From: Bradyrhizobium sp. JYMT SZCCT0428
GTDB taxonomy: Bacteria > Pseudomonadota > Alphaproteobacteria > Rhizobiales > Xanthobacteraceae
DNA length: 64,000 bases
Reading direction: 5' to 3'
NCBI RefSeq assembly: GCF_018131075.1
Contig: NZ_JAFCLS010000008.1
Coordinates: 62,001-126,000, forward strand
Part shown: in pieces, positions 18,195-26,512 of the stretch
Position numbering within the stretch: the first letter of the stretch is position 1
Layout of the letters: each line of letters opens with the position of its first letter
The notes under the pieces: model-generated
The model's database searches: none
Told to the model about the DNA's origin: nothing
Seen by the model: the letters and a program-made list of their open reading frames with translations, nothing else
Translations under genes and position numbers: made by a program

Positions 18195-19745
18195 ATGTCC
18201 GCCTCCCCTTCCCTCGCGGCACTTGCCATTATGGCGTCCGTGCTGATACCGACCTCCTGCTACGCCCTCGACACATATCTGCGCGCGCTGAGCAGCGGGC
18301 CCACCGGACTCAGCCTCTGCGGCACCGATGGCCCGCTCGCCGCGTCGGACGCCTGCAAGCAGAGCGATTACGACGCGCTGACCGCCAAAATCGAAAAGGC
18401 GCTGCAGGCTTCCCTTGCAAAAGCGCCAGCCAACATTCGTCCGCTGCTGAAGCGCGACCAGGCCTGGTTCAACGAAATCATGCTGAGCGCCGCGGGGCCC
18501 ATACACGAATTCGACGATGAAGAAATCAAGGAGGCTTTTGTCGAGACCTTGCGCCAGCGCGCCACGACGGTGGAAGCAATAAAAGCGGGCTTCGGACGGG
18601 CGGGATTTCTCGGAACATGGGTGAATACCTTCGGCAGCATCACCGTGGCGGCGAGCGATGGCGGCGGCTACCGCCTCGCCTTCGATACGCGCGCCGTCTA
18701 CGGCCTCGGCAGCGATCGGCGGCGGGCCTGCAAGGCCGGCGCGCTCGTGAAGCCGTCTTCCGGCGGATGGTTGACCGGCACGATGCTGCCGGACGACGAC
18801 GCACCTGCGAAGGCAGATGACGGCGTAGCTGACACCAGGGCCGAACCGGTCAAACCGATCCTGGTCAAGGTCCGCCGTCAGGGCGAGACGCTGCGCGTCG
18901 TGCTCGGCGACACCGAATGGCGCGACGAAGACCGGCCCAATTGCGAACATATGGGGCAGATCACCGGGAGCTATTTCGCCAGCGGCAAGCAGGACGCCGC
19001 AGCCGGCAAGGCCGATACGACCTTCGTGGCTCCGACCTTCGACTGCTCCCGGCCCGGCACCGCCAGCGAGGAAGAAGTCTGCGCCGATCCTGACATGGCC
19101 GAAAACGACCAGAAGCTGAACCGGGCCTGGAAAGCGCTGCTGCCGCGGCTCGACGAGGCGACGCGGCGGGCGCTGACGGAAGACCAGCGCAGCTGGGTCA
19201 AATCGCAGACCAACCAATATCCCCAATTCCTGCATCCGGCCTGGGAGAAGCAGACCTCGCAAATGCATTACACCGCCGACGCACGCGACAAGCTCGAACG
19301 GCTGCAGCGCGAGCGGATCGCATTGATCGAGGGCTTTGACGACAAGCGCAGTGGGCTGGCCGGCACATGGCTGGCGTACAACGCCGTGCTCCAGGTGACC
19401 GTGAACAGGGATGGCAGCGTCACGGCGAAAGGCTGGAAGTGGGACCAGGGCGACTGGAAAGCCGGTTGCGACTACGAGATCAGCGGCAGGCTGGTTGATG
19501 GCGGCGCCTTCCGTTCCAGCGACGGGCGCAAGAACCCGGACACGCTCGAGCGCGATCATGCCACCCTGGTCGTCAACCGCCAGGACGATGCGTTCGCCAA
19601 GAAGCGATGGAAGAAGGATGGCACCGAGGATGACAACGCCGACGAGCCAAAATGCAGACGCAATCTGGCGAACTCGTCGACCGCGCGGCTGTTTCCCGCC
19701 CACCCCTCACCGGATATCGACAACATGAATAGTTCGATCCGGTAA
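18195..19745 (+). CDS. Exported protein with lysozyme-inhibitor LprI-like domain
   Basis: 516 aa from ATG 18195. The signal peptide is MSASPSLAALAIMASVLI, ending near CYA-LDT. The middle (about 285-380) carries the LprI-like pattern: FDCSRPGTASEEEVCADPDM, AENDQKLNRAWKALLP, DQRSWVKSQTNQ. A comparable Cys-containing segment near the N-terminus (LCGTDGPLAASDACKQSDYD, then KRDQAWFNEIML) suggests a second, degenerate copy. Two regions starting LGTW resemble each other and could be repeated beta domains. LprI-like proteins inhibit lysozyme in the periplasm; for this larger protein that role is inferred. Confidence 0.75.
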   Translation: MSASPSLAALAIMASVLIPTSCYALDTYLRALSSGPTGLSLCGTDGPLAASDACKQSDYDALTAKIEKALQASLAKAPANIRPLLKRDQAWFNEIMLSAAGPIHEFDDEEIKEAFVETLRQRATTVEAIKAGFGRAGFLGTWVNTFGSITVAASDGGGYRLAFDTRAVYGLGSDRRRACKAGALVKPSSGGWLTGTMLPDDDAPAKADDGVADTRAEPVKPILVKVRRQGETLRVVLGDTEWRDEDRPNCEHMGQITGSYFASGKQDAAAGKADTTFVAPTFDCSRPGTASEEEVCADPDMAENDQKLNRAWKALLPRLDEATRRALTEDQRSWVKSQTNQYPQFLHPAWEKQTSQMHYTADARDKLERLQRERIALIEGFDDKRSGLAGTWLAYNAVLQVTVNRDGSVTAKGWKWDQGDWKAGCDYEISGRLVDGGAFRSSDGRKNPDTLERDHATLVVNRQDDAFAKKRWKKDGTEDDNADEPKCRRNLANSSTARLFPAHPSPDIDNMNSSIR

Positions 19746-19777
19746 AATATCGCGGCAAGCTGACGCGCGTTAGCCGC

Positions 19778-20551
19778 TCACGATTCAAGCGAGAGCAAGG
19801 GAATATCGAGAAAATAGACGAACCCGCTCGGCTCGTAGGTCAATCTGACATTGCCTTTGAGTTGCCGGCCGAGCGTCTCGATCAGGCGCGTGCCAAAACT
19901 CTGACGCGTCGGGGCCGCAACAGCCGGGCCATCCTGTTCTTTCCAGGTGAAGTGCAGCCGCGATGCCGGCGCATCCATCGCCCAGCTGATGACCACGTGA
20001 CCCGCGGGCACCGACAATGCGCCAAATTTCGTGGTGTTGGTGCAGAGCTCGTTGAGGGTCATCGCGATCGCAATGACCGCGCCCGATGCGATCTGCACAT
20101 CGGATCCGGCAATCGAAAACCGGGGCTTGTCCGGATTGTCGAACGGCTCGGTCGCCCCCTGGACGATCTTTCGCAGCTCCGCACCGGTCCAGCGCGCCTG
20201 CAACAGCAGATCATGGGCCCGCCCGAGCGCCAGCAGACGGCCTTCGATCGCTTGCTGCGCATGCTGCGTGCTCGGCGCATTGCGAAGACTTTGCGACGCG
20301 ATGGCGCCAACGGTTGCCAGCGTGTTCTTGATGCGGTGGTGAAGCTCTTCGAGGATCAGTTTTTGCAGCTTGTCGGCGGCTTCGCGCTCCTTGGCGTCGA
20401 TGCCGGCCTGCTCAAGCAGCGTCTCGGCGCTGAGCTTGGCCTGTGTCAGCAGCAGTCGGAGGCTGACGTTTTCGGCCGCCAGCTCCTCCTGCGGTGACGT
20501 CGGATCCGACGCATCGAGGGAGGCATACGGATCAGGAGCTGTTCTGAACAT
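19778..20551 (-). CDS. HWE/HisKA_2-type sensor histidine kinase lacking a sensor domain
   Basis: 257 aa from ATG 20551. A short N-terminal coiled coil (about 20-65, ending AADKLQKLILEELHHRIKNT) contains the phospho-accepting His and the RIKNTLATVGAIASQSLR block of HWE/HisKA_2 kinases. The ATP-binding part follows with MTLNELCTNTTKFGALS (N-box) and FGTRLIETLGRQLKG. There is no PAS, GAF or membrane segment, so input must come through a partner. In alphaproteobacteria such kinases often feed the general stress response. The next upstream gene is a single-domain receiver, a plausible partner. Confidence 0.9.
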   Translation of the reverse strand: MFRTAPDPYASLDASDPTSPQEELAAENVSLRLLLTQAKLSAETLLEQAGIDAKEREAADKLQKLILEELHHRIKNTLATVGAIASQSLRNAPSTQHAQQAIEGRLLALGRAHDLLLQARWTGAELRKIVQGATEPFDNPDKPRFSIAGSDVQIASGAVIAIAMTLNELCTNTTKFGALSVPAGHVVISWAMDAPASRLHFTWKEQDGPAVAAPTRQSFGTRLIETLGRQLKGNVRLTYEPSGFVYFLDIPLLSLES

Positions 20552-20660
20552 CGACAACGAATACCACCATCTGTCCGGTTCCGGACATTTCTTTATGCCA
20601 ATGATTCACCCGTTTGACCGGTACGGTGCAGAGCCATCGGATGTCCGTCTCCTGCCGATT

Positions 20661-21047
20661 TCAGGCCGGGCCAAGCATTTCGCGCATTTCCGCTATGATT
20701 TCGTCGGATTGCAGCGGTTTGCCGAAAAATCGGCTGTCCAACGGAATGTCGCCGTCGGACAATTTCAGCTGTCCGGACGCCAGGATGATCTTGATGGGCG
20801 GCCAATTCTCGCGGACCGCATGTGCCAGTTGCAGACCGTTCATGCTGCCGGGCATCTGAACGTCGGTAAGCATCAGCGCGATATCGGATCGGGAGCGGAG
20901 GATGGTCATGGCTTCGTCCGCGTCCACGGCCTCGACCGGGACGTAGCCGGCGTCTTCCACCATATCGACCACACGCATGCGCAGCATCATCTCGTCTTCA
21001 ACGACGAGCACGACGAGCGGAAGGAGGGAATGATCCAGGGGCATCAT
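20661..21047 (-). CDS. Single-domain response regulator (CheY-like)
   Basis: 128 aa starting at the ATG pair near 21047 (MMPLDHSLL). Receiver features: acidic pocket VVEDEMMLR, phospho-acceptor Asp in MLTDVQMPGSMNG, conserved Ser in ILASGQLKLS and Lys in RFFGKPLQSDE. There is no output domain, so it probably works by protein contact or as a phosphate shuttle. It shares strand and probably transcript with the HWE kinase gene 110 bp downstream. Confidence 0.92.
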   Translation of the reverse strand: MMPLDHSLLPLVVLVVEDEMMLRMRVVDMVEDAGYVPVEAVDADEAMTILRSRSDIALMLTDVQMPGSMNGLQLAHAVRENWPPIKIILASGQLKLSDGDIPLDSRFFGKPLQSDEIIAEMREMLGPA

Positions 21048-21054
21048 GTACGGC

Positions 21055-21306
21055 TCAACGGCGCGCCGTGACCAGGCGCACCTCGCGAATGGCCGCCCCC
21101 GATTCTGTGTCGCGCAGGCACGATGACGCGATGTTCGGCCAATTCTGGCTGGCGCAATTTCCAGCCACCGCATAGGTGGCCAGCCGGCCTGCCTTGGCAA
21201 ACGCAACGGCCTCGTCTGCTTTGACGACGGGCGCGAAGCCGGGCAGCGCAATGACCGCCGCTCCTAGCAGCGCGAATATCGCGAACGCCGAGATAGATTT
21301 GATCAT
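21055..21306 (-). CDS. Small secreted protein of unknown function
   Basis: 83 aa with a signal peptide (MIKSISAFAIFALLGAAVIA, cleavage after VVKA). The mature part has two Cys (NCASQNW and SSCLRDT) and ends in the motif IREVRLVTARR. From memory, proteins of this shape are common in Bradyrhizobium genomes, but no function is known to me. It ends 7 bp before the receiver gene on the same strand. Confidence 0.75.
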   Translation of the reverse strand: MIKSISAFAIFALLGAAVIALPGFAPVVKADEAVAFAKAGRLATYAVAGNCASQNWPNIASSCLRDTESGAAIREVRLVTARR

Positions 21307-21494
21307 CTTGAGCTACTGACTGTGGCGGGTCGCCAATCCCGCTGCGCTTGGGGATCGGTTGGCAACGGCGCTGCGGATGCAGAGTTCCGCAACGACGACT
21401 TATATTTGCATCGCCGCTTGCCAACTAAGGCAAGTGGCGATCCCGGCTTGCGCAGCGGCGTTGTCAATTATGGTCCGCGTCGCGACCTCGGCCA

Positions 21495-21821
21495 TCAGCC
21501 GCGAAAGTCGATGCTGCGCAGGATGATGCCCGGAGGCGTGCCCTCGAACTCCCGCGCCTGGAACTTGCGCGAGGCGCATTGTTCGATCCGGTCGCGCAGC
21601 CGGACGAACTGTTCTTCACGCCGTTCCGGCGCCGTCCGCGACACACGCTCAAGGTCGTCCATCGCTGACGCGCTGACAGCGCAGGGGACTTCCCTGCCGT
21701 CGTCCATCATGGAAAACTTCAGCACCATGCGATCATATTCGTAACCCCCGATGCTGCCACGCGCGAGCGTCATCGGGCGGTTCTCAAAGGTCGGAACAAC
21801 CGTACCATCGATTTCTCCCAC
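21495..21821 (-). CDS. DUF1488-like protein
   Basis: 108 aa from a GTG that directly abuts the stop codon of the upstream gene (TGA-GTG), implying translational coupling. The segment YDRMVLKFSMMDDGREVPCA followed by VSASAMDDLE resembles DUF1488 proteins, which are short and uncharacterised. An internal ATG (MTLARGS) is an alternative start. The C-terminal half is charged and helical. Confidence 0.65.
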   Translation of the reverse strand: MGEIDGTVVPTFENRPMTLARGSIGGYEYDRMVLKFSMMDDGREVPCAVSASAMDDLERVSRTAPERREEQFVRLRDRIEQCASRKFQAREFEGTPPGIILRSIDFRG

Positions 21822-22010
21822 TCAACCCACCATCATCTTCTTCTTGGCCGGCGGCGGATTGATTTCGGCAATCCTGCGCAGGCAGTCGGCTTCGGAATCA
21901 TGCGGGCCCGAAACGAAGGTGCCGCTGACCTTGGTCGAGTACCAGCCGGACACGACACCGAGGCGCAGCGATTCTTCTGTCTTGACGTGACGGGGAGAGA
22001 GATTTTTCAT
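21822..22010 (-). CDS. Small hypothetical protein
   Basis: 62 aa. It has a central SGWYSTKVSGTFVSGPHDSE and a C-terminal proline/lysine run (PPPAKKKMMVG). The single Cys (EADCLRRIAEI) sits in a predicted helix. It is not recognised. Coupling to the downstream DUF1488-like gene (stop adjacent to GTG) is the main support for it being real. Confidence 0.6.
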   Translation of the reverse strand: MKNLSPRHVKTEESLRLGVVSGWYSTKVSGTFVSGPHDSEADCLRRIAEINPPPAKKKMMVG

Positions 22011-22096
22011 CAGATACTTTCAGTTTGGCCGTTCGATCTTGCGTCGAACGCGCTGGATAAAGTCTTGGTTGGTCGAAAGCCGCTTATTCGTCTCGA

Positions 22097-22396
22097 TCAG
22101 GCGTCATCCCCGGCGAGCCGGGTGAGATCGGCAAGCACCACGGCGACGAGGTCGCGGTGATGCGTGTCTGATGCCGCGAGGCTGGCCGAATAGAGATTGA
22201 GCACGTAACGCGCCTTGGCTACCGCCTCGGACCACGAGGCGGCCGGTACGGCAAGGAGCTGGATCTCGACCACGCCCTGCTTGTCGCGCAGCAGCTTGGC
22301 GTTGGCCTCGACGTCGGCGAGTACACGGCGGATATCGGTTGCCTTCTGCGCCGCCATGCCGCGATGCTTGTCGAGCTCGATCGGAATCTCAGTCAC
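22097..22396 (-). CDS. Hypothetical protein
   Basis: 99 aa from a GTG at 22396 that overlaps the stop of the upstream gene (GTGA). Mostly helical, with RRVLADVEANAKLLRDKQGV and a hydrophobic-aromatic stretch ARYVLNLYSASLAAS. No known domain. The four-base overlap with the upstream gene and regular codon bias support it as the second gene of a two-gene unit. Confidence 0.65.
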   Translation of the reverse strand: MTEIPIELDKHRGMAAQKATDIRRVLADVEANAKLLRDKQGVVEIQLLAVPAASWSEAVAKARYVLNLYSASLAASDTHHRDLVAVVLADLTRLAGDDA

Positions 22397-22659
22397 TTGG
22401 GCGCGCTCGCGTCGATCCGCTGCGCATCGGACAGATCGACCGAGCTGATCGAAATCATTTCCATCGAAGATCGGTGCGGCGCCGCTGCAGGGACCATGAT
22501 CATGGTGGCGACGCGCCGGAAGCACGGGAACGACAGCCCTTCGATCATCTCCTCATCGGTGACGACTTCGTAAGCGCCGGGCGCGAGTTGGCGATCAATT
22601 CCCTTGATGCGGAACGGGTGCCTGAAATGAACTGTTTCCCGTCGTGAGCGCATCGTCAT
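22393..22659 (-). CDS. Hypothetical protein
   Basis: 88 aa starting MTMRSRRETVHFRHPFRIKG. It reads as a compact beta-rich protein (DRQLAPGAYEVVTDEEMIEG, then RRVATMIMVPA). The pattern of GAYEV--DEE-IEGLSF suggests a small barrel, but I do not recognise the family. It overlaps the next gene by GTGA, so the two are probably made together. Confidence 0.65.
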   Translation of the reverse strand: MTMRSRRETVHFRHPFRIKGIDRQLAPGAYEVVTDEEMIEGLSFPCFRRVATMIMVPAAAPHRSSMEMISISSVDLSDAQRIDASAPK

Positions 22660-22853
22660 GGCATCAGACCTGCTCGTCTGCGCACGGAACCATCGGATTG
22701 TTCGGACATCGGCGTAGAGTGCGCGCTTTTGCGGCAATTAGCTATCGTTTTCTGTGTAGCGAGGCGAGTTTAGTCGAATAAAGCGGCAAAAGGCTTGTAT
22801 TCGGTGGTTTCGTAGCCATTTCGAGCAGGTATTCAGCCAGGAAAGTATTTCGA

Positions 22854-23663
22854 ATGAAGCTGCGCGTCGGATTCGAAATGCTCTACGATTTCCCGCAGCC
22901 GACACCCATGATCATGGTGCTGGGCACTCATTTCACGCGCGCCTCCGATGTCATCGTGCCGGACTTCCTGACCACCACGCCTGCGGTCGAGATCACCCCC
23001 TATCGCGACATGTTCGGCAATTGGTGCAGCCGCATGGTGGCGCCGGCAGGCCGCCTCCGCCTTGCCGCCGATGGCGTCGTTCGCGACTCCGGCCTGCCCG
23101 ATCCGGTGTTCCCGTCGGCGGTCCAGCACGCGGTCGAGGATCTGCCTGCGGATGCGCTGGTGTATCTGCTCGGCAGCCGTTATTGCGAGACCGACCGCCT
23201 TTCGGACATCGCCTGGCAGTTGTTCGAGAAGACGCCGCCGGGCTGGGCGCGGGTGCAGGCGATCTGCGACTTCGTCCATCGCCACATCGCGTTCGGCTAC
23301 GAGCATGCCCGCGCCACCAAGACGGCGTGGGAAGCCTATAGCGAAGGCAAGGGCGTCTGCCGCGACTATGCTCATCTGGCCATTACGTTCTGCCGCTGCA
23401 TGAACATTCCGGCGCGCTATTGCACCGGCTATCTCAGCGACATCGGTACGCCCAAGCCCTGGGCGGTGGGGGATTTCGCCGGCTGGTTCGAAGTCTTTAT
23501 CGGCGGGCGTTGGCACATGTTCGATCCGCGCAACAACGTGCCGCGGATCGGCCGCGTCCTGATCGCGCAGGGACGCGATGCCTCCGACGTTCCGATCACC
23601 CAGACCTTCGGCCCGAACACGCTGGCGAGCTTCAAGGTGTGGACCGATGAGGTCGCCGCGTGA
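22854..23663 (+). CDS. Transglutaminase-like cysteine protease-fold protein
   Basis: 269 aa. The transglutaminase core lies at about 150-230: the nucleophile Cys169 in SEGKGVCRDYAHLAITFCR, then DFAGWFEVFIGGRWHMFDPR with His and Asp of the catalytic set. The N-terminal 130 residues form the domain seen in bacterial two-domain members (MKLRVGFEMLYDFPQPTPMI). Soluble, no signal peptide. These proteins are thought to act as peptidases or amide-bond enzymes; the substrate is unknown. It overlaps the next small gene by GTGA. Confidence 0.88.
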   Translation: MKLRVGFEMLYDFPQPTPMIMVLGTHFTRASDVIVPDFLTTTPAVEITPYRDMFGNWCSRMVAPAGRLRLAADGVVRDSGLPDPVFPSAVQHAVEDLPADALVYLLGSRYCETDRLSDIAWQLFEKTPPGWARVQAICDFVHRHIAFGYEHARATKTAWEAYSEGKGVCRDYAHLAITFCRCMNIPARYCTGYLSDIGTPKPWAVGDFAGWFEVFIGGRWHMFDPRNNVPRIGRVLIAQGRDASDVPITQTFGPNTLASFKVWTDEVAA

Positions 23664-23851
23664 GCGAACCACACCCTGCCCTCAGCGCCGACGAATTCGC
23701 CTCCTTGCGCGAAGTCAGCAAGGGCGATGCGCAGTGTGAAATTCCCCAGTTGCACTGGGAACGGCTGGTCGGCCTCGGCTACGCGATGCGGCGGCTCGGC
23801 GAACTCGGCTTGACCGCGTCCGGCCTGCGGCGCCTGGCGAGCGGTCAATAG
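23660..23851 (+). CDS. Small hypothetical protein
   Basis: 63 aa from a GTG that overlaps the transglutaminase-like stop by four bases. The C-terminal part (HWERLVGLGYAMRRLGELGL, then TASGLRRLAS) looks like a winged-helix fragment of the kind found in small DNA-binding or phage-like proteins. The role is unknown; coupling suggests co-expression with the transglutaminase-like enzyme. Confidence 0.6.
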   Translation: MSEPHPALSADEFASLREVSKGDAQCEIPQLHWERLVGLGYAMRRLGELGLTASGLRRLASGQ

Positions 23852-23934
23852 CTACCTCACCTCCTGGAGCCGCTTGCACTGCTGGCAGGATGGATGCAAC
23901 TTTCGGCCGACTTGGCCGTAACTCACTGCATCAG

Positions 23935-24036
23935 AGCGTTTTCCAGCGAAGTGGAGACTGGTTCGCGTTAAGAAAACGCGTCAAATCCAGAATCTAGAGC
24001 CCCGTTTCGATCCCATCGAAACGGAAGAGGCTCTAG
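23935..24036. repeat. Dispersed two-part hairpin repeat, copy 2 (inverted relative to copy 1)
   Basis: It begins AGCGTTTTCCAGCGAAGTGG and ends in a GAGCCCCGTTTCGAT...ATCGAAACGG hairpin closed by CTCTAG. It is the reverse complement of 8732-8829 with scattered substitutions. It lies in the 200-bp gap before the DUF4864-like gene. Confidence 0.85.
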
Positions 24037-24051
24037 CCAGGGAACATCCGC

Positions 24052-24456
24052 ATGCGCGCTATTGCTCTTCTTGTCGTCTTCCTGATCGGCCTGGGATCAC
24101 CGGCCTTCGCCGACGACGTCGCCGCCGCGCAAAGCGTGATCCGCGCGCAGGAGCAGGCTTTTGGCCGCGACGATTCCGCCGCCGCCTATTCTCACGCGGC
24201 GCCGTCGATCCAGCAGATTTTTCCGGAGGCCGATATCTTTATGCAGATGGTCCGGCAGGCCTATCCGCCGGTCTACCGCCACAAGAGTTTCGAGTTCGGC
24301 GAAGCGCGTGCCGCCGGCGGCCAGATCGCCCAGCGCGTCCACATCGTCGATGCTGATGGTCAGGCGTGGGAGGCGCTCTACACGCTGGAACGACAGCCCG
24401 ACGGTAGCTTGAAGATCACGGGCTGCTCGTTGTTGAAGGCGGGCCAGGCGGTCTGA
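24052..24456 (+). CDS. Exported DUF4864-like protein
   Basis: 134 aa with a signal peptide (MRAIALLVVFLIGLGSPAFA). The mature domain reads AAQSVIRAQEQAFGRDDSAA, then FMQMVRQAYPPVYRHKSFEF and a C-terminal EALYTLERQPDGSLKITGCS. This is the DUF4864 layout (SnoaL/NTF2-like small fold). Periplasmic; function unknown. Confidence 0.8.
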   Translation: MRAIALLVVFLIGLGSPAFADDVAAAQSVIRAQEQAFGRDDSAAAYSHAAPSIQQIFPEADIFMQMVRQAYPPVYRHKSFEFGEARAAGGQIAQRVHIVDADGQAWEALYTLERQPDGSLKITGCSLLKAGQAV

Positions 24457-24597
24457 GACATACGTTGCGGCAGAGGGCCGCACCAAGCCTCGATCTCAGA
24501 ATTCGCACGCAGTCCTTTGCCATTGCAACCGCCCGGGGTTTGCGCCTTACTCGCCCCCAATGGACGCGACCGCGTCTTGATCCCGGAGGAAACAAAA

Positions 24598-24975
24598 ATG
24601 AAAACAGTACAGACGATGCTGGCCGAGGCCGAAGCCGAGGTGCCGCGTATCAGCCCGGATGAAGCGAAGAAACTGGTTGGCCGGGCCGACGTGCTGTTTC
24701 TCGACGTCCGTGAACCGGCCGAGGTCGCAACATCGGGCAAGGTCCCGGGCGCGCTCGCCATCCCGCGAGGCCTAGTGGAATTTCGGGCCGATCCAGCTTC
24801 CGCGCTGCACGACGCGGCGTTCGATCGATCCAAGACGGTTGTCGCCTACTGCGCATCCGGCGGGCGCTCGGCGCTGGTCGGCAAGACCCTGAAAGACATG
24901 GGATACAATAACGTCCGCAACCTTGGCGGCTTCAAGGGCTGGCTGGAGGCCGGCGGCGAAGTCGAGAAGAGCTAA
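24598..24975 (+). CDS. Rhodanese-like sulfurtransferase domain protein
   Basis: 125 aa, ATG 24598 after GGAGGAA. Single rhodanese domain: DVLFLDVREPAEVATSGKVP at the entry, IPRGLVEF, and the active-site loop CASGGRSA with Cys85. The C-terminal GYNNVRNLGGFKGWLEAGG is the usual end. Cytosolic. It probably carries persulfide sulfur in thiosulfate or sulfide metabolism; nothing beside it narrows the role. Confidence 0.92.
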   Translation: MKTVQTMLAEAEAEVPRISPDEAKKLVGRADVLFLDVREPAEVATSGKVPGALAIPRGLVEFRADPASALHDAAFDRSKTVVAYCASGGRSALVGKTLKDMGYNNVRNLGGFKGWLEAGGEVEKS

Positions 24976-24982
24976 TTGGCGC

Positions 24983-25079
24983 GAGCATGATCCGGACCCG
25001 CAGGGCCGCGTTAGCGCAAAGCGGGCAGCGGTTTTCCCTCGCGACAAACGCGAAAGGCGTTTGCGCGGAGATCATACTC
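24983..25079. repeat. Rhizobial-type hairpin repeat with GAGCATGATC termini
   Basis: The ends GAGCATGATC and GATCATACTC are near-perfect inverted repeats, with an interior GCAGCGGTTTTCCC and CGACAAACGCG pairing. From memory, elements with GAGCATGATC ends are scattered through Bradyrhizobium genomes. It separates the convergent rhodanese and MFS genes, where it could act as a bidirectional terminator. Confidence 0.6.
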
Positions 25080-25128
25080 ACACAAAAAGATGGAGCGGGG
25101 TGACGGTTCGAAGAACCCTCATCCCGGT

Positions 25129-26364
25129 CTAGGCCAGCGCCATCCGCTGCCGCGCGCGCATCAACAGCAGCACCATGATGGCGATGTTGACCAGGTTCCA
25201 GGCGACGCCGTTGGTGAAGGCGGCGGCGTAGGAGCCGGTGGCGTCGAAGATCACGCCGGAAATCCACCCCCCGAACGACATGCCGAACACCGAGGCCAGG
25301 ATTACGAAGCCGACGCGCGTCGCGGCCTCCGAAGCCGGCATCGTCTCGCGCACGATGATGGCGTAGCTCGGCACGATGCCGCCCTGGAACAATCCGAACA
25401 TCGCGGAGATCAAATAGAGCGAGGTCAGGCCGTCGAAGAACAGATAAAACAGCAGCGCGGTAGCTTGCGCCACCGAGCCGATCAGCAGCGTCGGGATGCC
25501 GCCGATCTTGTCGGCCAGGAAACCAGAGCCGATGCGGCTGATGATGCCAAGGCCCAGCATCAGTGACAGCATTTCGGCGCCGCGCGCCACGCCATAGCCG
25601 AGATCGTTGCAATAGGCGACGATGTGAACCTGCGGCATCGACATCGCCACGCAGCAGGAGATGCTGGCGAGCCCCAGGATCACGGTGAGCGCATTGGTTG
25701 ACAGCTTGAGGTCGAGTCGCGGCGGCGGCGCGTTGGCGTGGCTGCGGCGCACCCCTGCGCCCATCAGCACGCGCAAGCCGATCAGCGCCAGCGTCATCGC
25801 CACGGCGGTGAAGATACCGACCGCGATATGGGTGGTGCGCCAGCCATAGGTCTGCATGCCCCAATTCACCAGCGACGGCCAGACCGCGCCGCCGATGTAG
25901 TTGCCGCTGGCGGCGATCGCGACCGCCAGTCCGCGGTAGCGCTCGAACCAGTGCGAGGCTTCCGCCATCAGCGGGCCGAAGGTCGCTGCCGAAGAAAGCC
26001 CGATGACAAAGTGCACGAGAACATACGGCCAGATCGACCATGACGTTCCGGCGACGATATAGCCGAGACCCAGAAGACCGATACCAAGCCCGATCGCGGT
26101 GACGATGCCGTAGCGGTCGGATATCTTGCCTGTGATCACCTGGCCCAGACCGAAACCGAGCATCATCATGGTGAAGGCCAATGACGCCGTGCCTCGCGTG
26201 GCGCCGAAATCCTGCTGCACCACTGGCAGCGCGACCACCACCGACCACATGCCGACGCTGCCGAGCGAGCCGATCAGCACGGCCACGGCAAGCCGGGCCC
26301 AGGCTCGGCGCGAGTCGGGAACGAACAGTTCGGAATCTCGAATGAATTCAGAAGAAATTACCAC
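25129..26364 (-). CDS. MFS transporter
   Basis: 411 aa with about 12 membrane spans in two halves of six. The loop between helices 2 and 3 has GQVITGKISDRYGI, and the equivalent in the second half is GSGFLADKIGGI. The overall pattern resembles monocarboxylate/oxalate-formate-type carriers (MMLGFGLGQV; GPLMAEASHWFERYRGLAVA). Substrate unknown. The gene is alone between a repeat and the amidase gene. Confidence 0.9.
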   Translation of the reverse strand: MVISSEFIRDSELFVPDSRRAWARLAVAVLIGSLGSVGMWSVVVALPVVQQDFGATRGTASLAFTMMMLGFGLGQVITGKISDRYGIVTAIGLGIGLLGLGYIVAGTSWSIWPYVLVHFVIGLSSAATFGPLMAEASHWFERYRGLAVAIAASGNYIGGAVWPSLVNWGMQTYGWRTTHIAVGIFTAVAMTLALIGLRVLMGAGVRRSHANAPPPRLDLKLSTNALTVILGLASISCCVAMSMPQVHIVAYCNDLGYGVARGAEMLSLMLGLGIISRIGSGFLADKIGGIPTLLIGSVAQATALLFYLFFDGLTSLYLISAMFGLFQGGIVPSYAIIVRETMPASEAATRVGFVILASVFGMSFGGWISGVIFDATGSYAAAFTNGVAWNLVNIAIMVLLLMRARQRMALA

Positions 26365-26512
26365 GGCGGGCGCAACTTCTAGCGCAATTGCCTAGAGGTC
26401 AAGCCACAATGGCGCGATATTGGGCATGCAGATGTGGAGGGGGTGCGCGTCATAAGACCAGCACCTCCCTCTCAGAGCATTAGCGCCTATCCCTCAGAGC
26501 AATGGCGCCTGC

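Noticed and set aside
18150..19703. 517-codon antisense frame opposite the LprI-like gene
   Set aside because: Shadow of high-GC codon use; the plus-strand protein has a signal peptide and Cys motifs.
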